8,137 nt of DNA from contig CAKUQA010000038.1 of assembly GCA_934675225.1 (NCBI GenBank), positions 1-8,137 on the forward strand, read 5' to 3'. Within the stretch, counting starts at the first letter, position 1. Each line of letters starts with the position of its first letter. The position numbers and the translations under genes were made by a program. This DNA comes from an uncultured Candidatus Melainabacteria bacterium. GTDB lineage: Bacteria; Cyanobacteriota; Vampirovibrionia; Gastranaerophilales; Gastranaerophilaceae. Below are positions 5,276-8,137 of this stretch, one piece after another. The notes beneath the pieces are model-generated. The model ran no database searches and was not told the DNA's origin. It worked only from the letters and a program-made list of their open reading frames with translations.

Positions 5276-6610
5276 ATGAACATAATACAAGAATTTGACA
5301 CAATTGCAGCAATAGCAACACCAATAGGAACCGGCGGAGTCGGAGTTATTAGAATTTCCGGAGACAAAAGTTTTGAAATTATTGATAAAATATATTCAAA
5401 ACATAATTTGGAAGCCGGTAAAATTTCTCACGGTTGGATTTTAGATAATGATAAAAAAATTGATGAAGTTATTCTTTTGCCATTTAAAAATCCGCATAGT
5501 TACACCGGTGAAGATGTCATAGAAATCCACTGCCACGGTGGAATTAATGTTGTCAGAAATATTCTTGAAGTTGTTCTTAAAAACGGTGCAAGAATGGCTG
5601 AACGTGGAGAATTTACTAAACGAGCTTTTCTTAACAAAAAAATGGATTTATCTCAAGCAGAAGCCGTAGCAGATTTAATTCACGCAAAAACCCGAGATTT
5701 TGCAAAACAATCAACTAAAAATTTATCAGGAGTTTTAGGGAAAAAAATTAAAGAAATAAGAACTGATATTTTTAATGTACTTTCAAAAATTATTGCAGGA
5801 ATAGATTTTCCGGAAGATGTTGCAGAACCTGAATATGATTACATCATTACCGAATTTGAAAAGGCTTTGGATAAAATTAATAAAATTCTATCTTCTGCAA
5901 ATTCTTCAAACATAATGCGCCAAGGAATAAAAATTGCAATCGTTGGTAAACCTAATGTTGGCAAATCTTCTTTATTTAACACCCTTTTGAATGTTGAACG
6001 TGCAATAGTAACTGATATTGCAGGAACTACAAGAGATGTTTTAACAGAAACTCTCGATTGGGATGTTGCAATTACACTTGTAGATACTGCCGGAATTCGT
6101 GATAATGATGAAGTCGGAAAAGTTGAAGAAATAGGCATTGAATATTCTAAACAGTCAGCAGACGAAGCTGATTTAGTTCTTTTCTTGTATGATGCTTCTA
6201 ACGGTATGACTGATGATGATAAAGCTATTTTAGAATTAATCAAGAACAAAAAACACATTATTATTGCAAATAAATCAGATTTAATTAAAGACAGAGAACC
6301 TGACATATTTTATCTTTCAACCGTAACAAAAGAGGGTTTGGAAGAATTAAAAGAAAAAATAAAACAAACCTCATACAATTTTTCACTTGAAGATACTGAA
6401 TTTGTAACAAACAATAGACAACAAGACTGTCTGAAAAAATGTCGTGAAAGCCTTATTCAAGCCCTTGATGCCGCTAAAATACACCAATTACAAGATTTAA
6501 TATCAATTGACTTGAAATCAGCTTTACTATATTTAGATGAAATTACCGGAGAAGTAATTACAGATGATATTTTAAATAATATTTTTGACCATTTTTGTAT
6601 TGGAAAATAA
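5276..6610 (+). CDS. mnmE: tRNA uridine-5-carboxymethylaminomethyl modification GTPase MnmE (TrmE)
   Basis: MnmE works with MnmG in the cytoplasm to place (carboxymethyl)aminomethyl groups on C5 of the wobble uridine of certain tRNAs, using GTP and a folate one-carbon donor. The 444 residues are near the usual 450-460. The N-terminal folate-binding domain shows Asp-Thr-Ile-Ala-Ala-Ile-Ala-Thr-Pro (8-16), Pro-His-Ser-Tyr-Thr-Gly-Glu-Asp (73-80), His-Cys-His-Gly-Gly (85-89), and Gly-Glu-Phe-Thr-Lys-Arg-Ala-Phe (111-118). The inserted G domain has G1 Gly-Lys-Pro-Asn-Val-Gly-Lys-Ser-Ser (224-232), G2 Gly-Thr-Thr-Arg-Asp (250-254), G3 Asp-Thr-Ala-Gly (270-273) and G4 Asn-Lys-Ser-Asp (332-335). The C-terminus is Phe-Cys-Ile-Gly-Lys, with the conserved Cys441. 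Nothing is missing. It is monocistronic by context: a terminator lies before it and a convergent gene ends 7 bp after it. MnmG is not in the window. Confidence 0.98.
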   Translation: MNIIQEFDTIAAIATPIGTGGVGVIRISGDKSFEIIDKIYSKHNLEAGKISHGWILDNDKKIDEVILLPFKNPHSYTGEDVIEIHCHGGINVVRNILEVVLKNGARMAERGEFTKRAFLNKKMDLSQAEAVADLIHAKTRDFAKQSTKNLSGVLGKKIKEIRTDIFNVLSKIIAGIDFPEDVAEPEYDYIITEFEKALDKINKILSSANSSNIMRQGIKIAIVGKPNVGKSSLFNTLLNVERAIVTDIAGTTRDVLTETLDWDVAITLVDTAGIRDNDEVGKVEEIGIEYSKQSADEADLVLFLYDASNGMTDDDKAILELIKNKKHIIIANKSDLIKDREPDIFYLSTVTKEGLEELKEKIKQTSYNFSLEDTEFVTNNRQQDCLKKCRESLIQALDAAKIHQLQDLISIDLKSALLYLDEITGEVITDDILNNIFDHFCIGK

Positions 6611-6617
6611 TAAGTTA

Positions 6618-7520
6618 TTAAAATAAATCATAAACATCATCAAAATTATCTAAACAAGACTTTTGAGCATTCGGATTATACAAAAACATTTCATACATAG
6701 GAATAAATTCTTCTGCATTTGTATCTGTTCCCATGTAAGGAAGGATTGATGATGCTTGAAATCTATTAAATCTTCTTTCTCTATTATAAATTATTTTTTC
6801 ATCATATTGAGGCAAGTCTTTAGAATTAATAATTATATCTTTACCACTTCTTTTATAATAATTTATAAAGGTTTCAAATTCTGTTTTACCATTTTTAGAA
6901 GCCAAAATTGGTGCAAAAATTATATTCAAATCTTTTTTATTTAAAATACCTACATTTTTCAACAAAAAATCATAACGAAACTGTTCTTTAATCATAGATA
7001 AACCTGTAATCAAATAATCATCCATTAAAATAACAGTCGAGCCATTTGGAAGTTTTTCAAATTTATCAAAAGTTTCAAACATATTTTTTCTTTTATTTAT
7101 AAAAATATTATTAGTTTCATTAATATTATTCACTTTTTTATATGCATAATTTGTAAGCATAAAACTCTTTTTGGCATTAGGAATAACATAAAAAACTTTA
7201 CTACTGTCTCTATGGTTTTGCAAAATTGCTTTACTAATTTTTGAATGTAAATCTTTTAAATATCTACTATATTCTCTCGGAGTAACTATCTCTGTCATAT
7301 CATTCAAAAAATCTAAAACATATTTTTCACCTTGTTCTTTTTCAACATCTCCATTAATAGAAATTTCTTTCATTACCTTGAGAAAATCTTCTTTATCCGG
7401 AATAATAGGATTGAGATTTTGTGCGATATCTTTTGCAGTAGGACTTTGTTTTAAATCATGGCGAATCATTTCAAATTTAACACCACTATTACGCAATCGT
7501 TTTAGCATATTACCATTCAT
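6618..7520 (-). CDS. Phosphoribosyltransferase-like protein, 3' part of interrupted reading frame
   Basis: A 300-residue product if translation starts at the ATG at 7520. Residues 163-173 read Val-Ile-Leu-Met-Asp-Asp-Tyr-Leu-Ile-Thr-Gly: four hydrophobics, two Asp, then Thr-Gly, matching the PRPP-binding signature of type I phosphoribosyltransferases. About 45 residues earlier lies a Val-Ile-Pro-Asn-x-x-Lys-Ser-Phe strand-loop, and near the C-terminus Ile-Leu-Pro-Tyr-Met-Gly-Thr-Asp-Thr-Asn. The N-terminal third is helical and charged. There is no signal peptide or membrane segment. Substrate and pathway are unknown. The same frame stays open for 33 codons upstream to a TAA at 7620-7622 and then on to the window edge, so this may be the C-terminal part of a larger protein. 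No Shine-Dalgarno sequence precedes 7520, and TATAAT lies 12 nt upstream (7533-7538). It converges on mnmE with a 7-bp gap. Function call: moderate for the fold, low for the role. Confidence 0.6.
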   Translation of the reverse strand: MNGNMLKRLRNSGVKFEMIRHDLKQSPTAKDIAQNLNPIIPDKEDFLKVMKEISINGDVEKEQGEKYVLDFLNDMTEIVTPREYSRYLKDLHSKISKAILQNHRDSSKVFYVIPNAKKSFMLTNYAYKKVNNINETNNIFINKRKNMFETFDKFEKLPNGSTVILMDDYLITGLSMIKEQFRYDFLLKNVGILNKKDLNIIFAPILASKNGKTEFETFINYYKRSGKDIIINSKDLPQYDEKIIYNRERRFNRFQASSILPYMGTDTNAEEFIPMYEMFLYNPNAQKSCLDNFDDVYDLF

Positions 7521-7622
7521 TACATAATTTAAATTATACAGAATGTCTCTACCATTTCTCTTTTGAAAATGCTTTGCTCTTTCTAGTTTTTCTACAGCAA
7601 AATCTTCTATTGGTATTGATTA
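7521..7622 (-). other. In-frame TAA and open coding-like stretch joining two ORFs
   Basis: Reading the minus strand from the right-hand ORF, codons run Phe-Leu-Asn-TAA (stop at 7620-7622), then 33 sense codons beginning Ser-Ile-Pro-Ile-Glu-Asp-Phe, and then the ATG at 7520, all in one frame. The 33-codon stretch is protein-like (Glu, Lys, Arg, Asn and hydrophobics mixed) and has no ATG, GTG or TTG in frame. That favours a former or continuing fusion over a true intergenic gap. A weak 6-bp inverted repeat (7573-7578 with 7596-7601) begins 18 nt after the stop. Confidence 0.6.
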
Positions 7623-8137
7623 GTTTAAAAAATTATACCCATTTTCAAAATTTTGAATAAAAACAGGTCTTTCACATTTCATATATTCGTTTATAGGAAT
7701 ACCTGCATCTGTAAGTGAATTCAATATTTCAGTATCAAGAATTGTTGCAGGATTTTTATCTTGTTCAGAATATCTAAAATTTCTTTTACTAATATACTCT
7801 AATACATCTGCTAAACATATATTTCTGTTTTCAAAAAGTTTAACATCAGTAGGTAAAGATTTTATTCCATAATGATACCTACCATAAAGTCCGTTTTCTA
7901 TCTTTTTCAAACTTTTATAACTGGAATATTGAGTTAACATATCCATAGCGCTTAAAACACTTTTTGGACCTATTCCGGTTCTTTCAACAATATTAGAAGC
8001 AATATTTGAAACATCTTCAGGTTTCAATATTTCCATACGTTTTTCAAGATTATCATAAAATGTTTTTACACCATTTTCAAAACTCGTAACAGCAGTTTTT
8101 TCAAATCTATCAATACCTGTAAAACAAACAATACTGA
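7620..8137 (-). CDS. Hypothetical protein, 5' part of interrupted frame, start off window
   Basis: The frame is open from the right edge to a TAA at 7620-7622 (171 full codons visible). The ATG at 8036 is internal: codons upstream of it continue as coding-like sequence to the edge, so the true start is probably outside the window. I do not recognise a family. The visible part is helical and charged, includes Ile-Val-Glu-Arg-Thr-Gly-Ile-Gly-Pro-Lys just after the ATG at 8036, and ends with Arg-Pro-Val-Phe-Ile-Gln-Asn-Phe-Glu-Asn. There is no membrane segment. Because the downstream phosphoribosyltransferase-like ORF is in the same frame, it may be the N-terminal region of one roughly 500-residue or longer protein split by a nonsense codon. 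Confidence 0.6.
   Translation of the reverse strand, partial: SIVCFTGIDRFEKTAVTSFENGVKTFYDNLEKRMEILKPEDVSNIASNIVERTGIGPKSVLSAMDMLTQYSSYKSLKKIENGLYGRYHYGIKSLPTDVKLFENRNICLADVLEYISKRNFRYSEQDKNPATILDTEILNSLTDAGIPINEYMKCERPVFIQNFENGYNFLN

Noticed and set aside
5839..6306. 155-codon minus-strand open frame
   Set aside because: Antisense to the mnmE G domain; Ser/Ile-rich with no start signal.
6756..6944. 62-codon plus-strand open frame
   Set aside because: Antisense to the phosphoribosyltransferase-like gene; Phe/Ile-rich low-complexity product.
7620..7622. Reassignment of TAA as a sense codon
   Set aside because: tolC-like, engB, TPR, virion-like and mnmE genes all end in TAA at family-appropriate lengths.
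7623..7640. T6 run near the in-frame stop as a frameshift site
   Set aside because: The frame is the same before and after the TAA, so a single slip would not restore the downstream frame.

Overview
The window comes from a low-GC, double-membraned bacterium. Coding DNA is A+T rich, with Asn/Lys/Ile/Glu-rich proteins and mostly TAA stops, and a TolC-type outer-membrane protein implies a Gram-negative envelope. The mix of a TolC-like protein, EngB, MnmE, a very long TPR protein and Asn/Ser-rich hypothetical proteins would fit an uncultured gut lineage such as Gastranaerophilales/Melainabacteria. That placement is an impression from protein style, not a demonstrated assignment. I saw no tRNA, rRNA, CRISPR array or insertion sequence.

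Layout. Bases 1-396 carry no convincing gene. They start with a patch near 52% G+C (1-180), then several short inverted repeats and a 13-bp tandem repeat that abuts the stop of the next gene. From 4344 down to 397 the minus strand carries, in transcription order, a TPR-repeat protein, the ribosome-assembly GTPase engB, a 68-residue cysteine-rich protein and a TolC-family outer-membrane protein. A divergent control region (4345-4457) separates these from a plus-strand gene for a 233-residue protein resembling a phage virion protein, which has its own extended -10 promoter, Shine-Dalgarno site and strong terminator. Next comes mnmE (plus strand), encoding the tRNA wobble-uridine modification GTPase. 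Convergent with mnmE, and only 7 bp away, is a minus-strand reading frame from the right edge (8137) to 6618. One in-frame TAA at 7620-7622 interrupts it; the downstream part has a phosphoribosyltransferase-like PRPP motif.

How the genes fit together. engB and mnmE are housekeeping translation genes; the TPR protein is probably a scaffold. The tolC-like gene lacks efflux or secretion partners here. Two patterns stand out. First, four housekeeping-type starts (mnmE, TPR, engB, tolC-like) have a TATAAT or TATTAT hexamer ending 6-7 nt before the ATG and no Shine-Dalgarno sequence, as expected for leaderless mRNAs; the virion-like gene and the Cys-rich gene instead have leaders with SD-like sites. 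Second, the interrupted phosphoribosyltransferase-like gene keeps the same frame open on both sides of its stop. That is either a recent nonsense mutation, a sequencing error, readthrough, or two proteins made from an ancestral fusion. No complete new multi-gene system is demonstrated.
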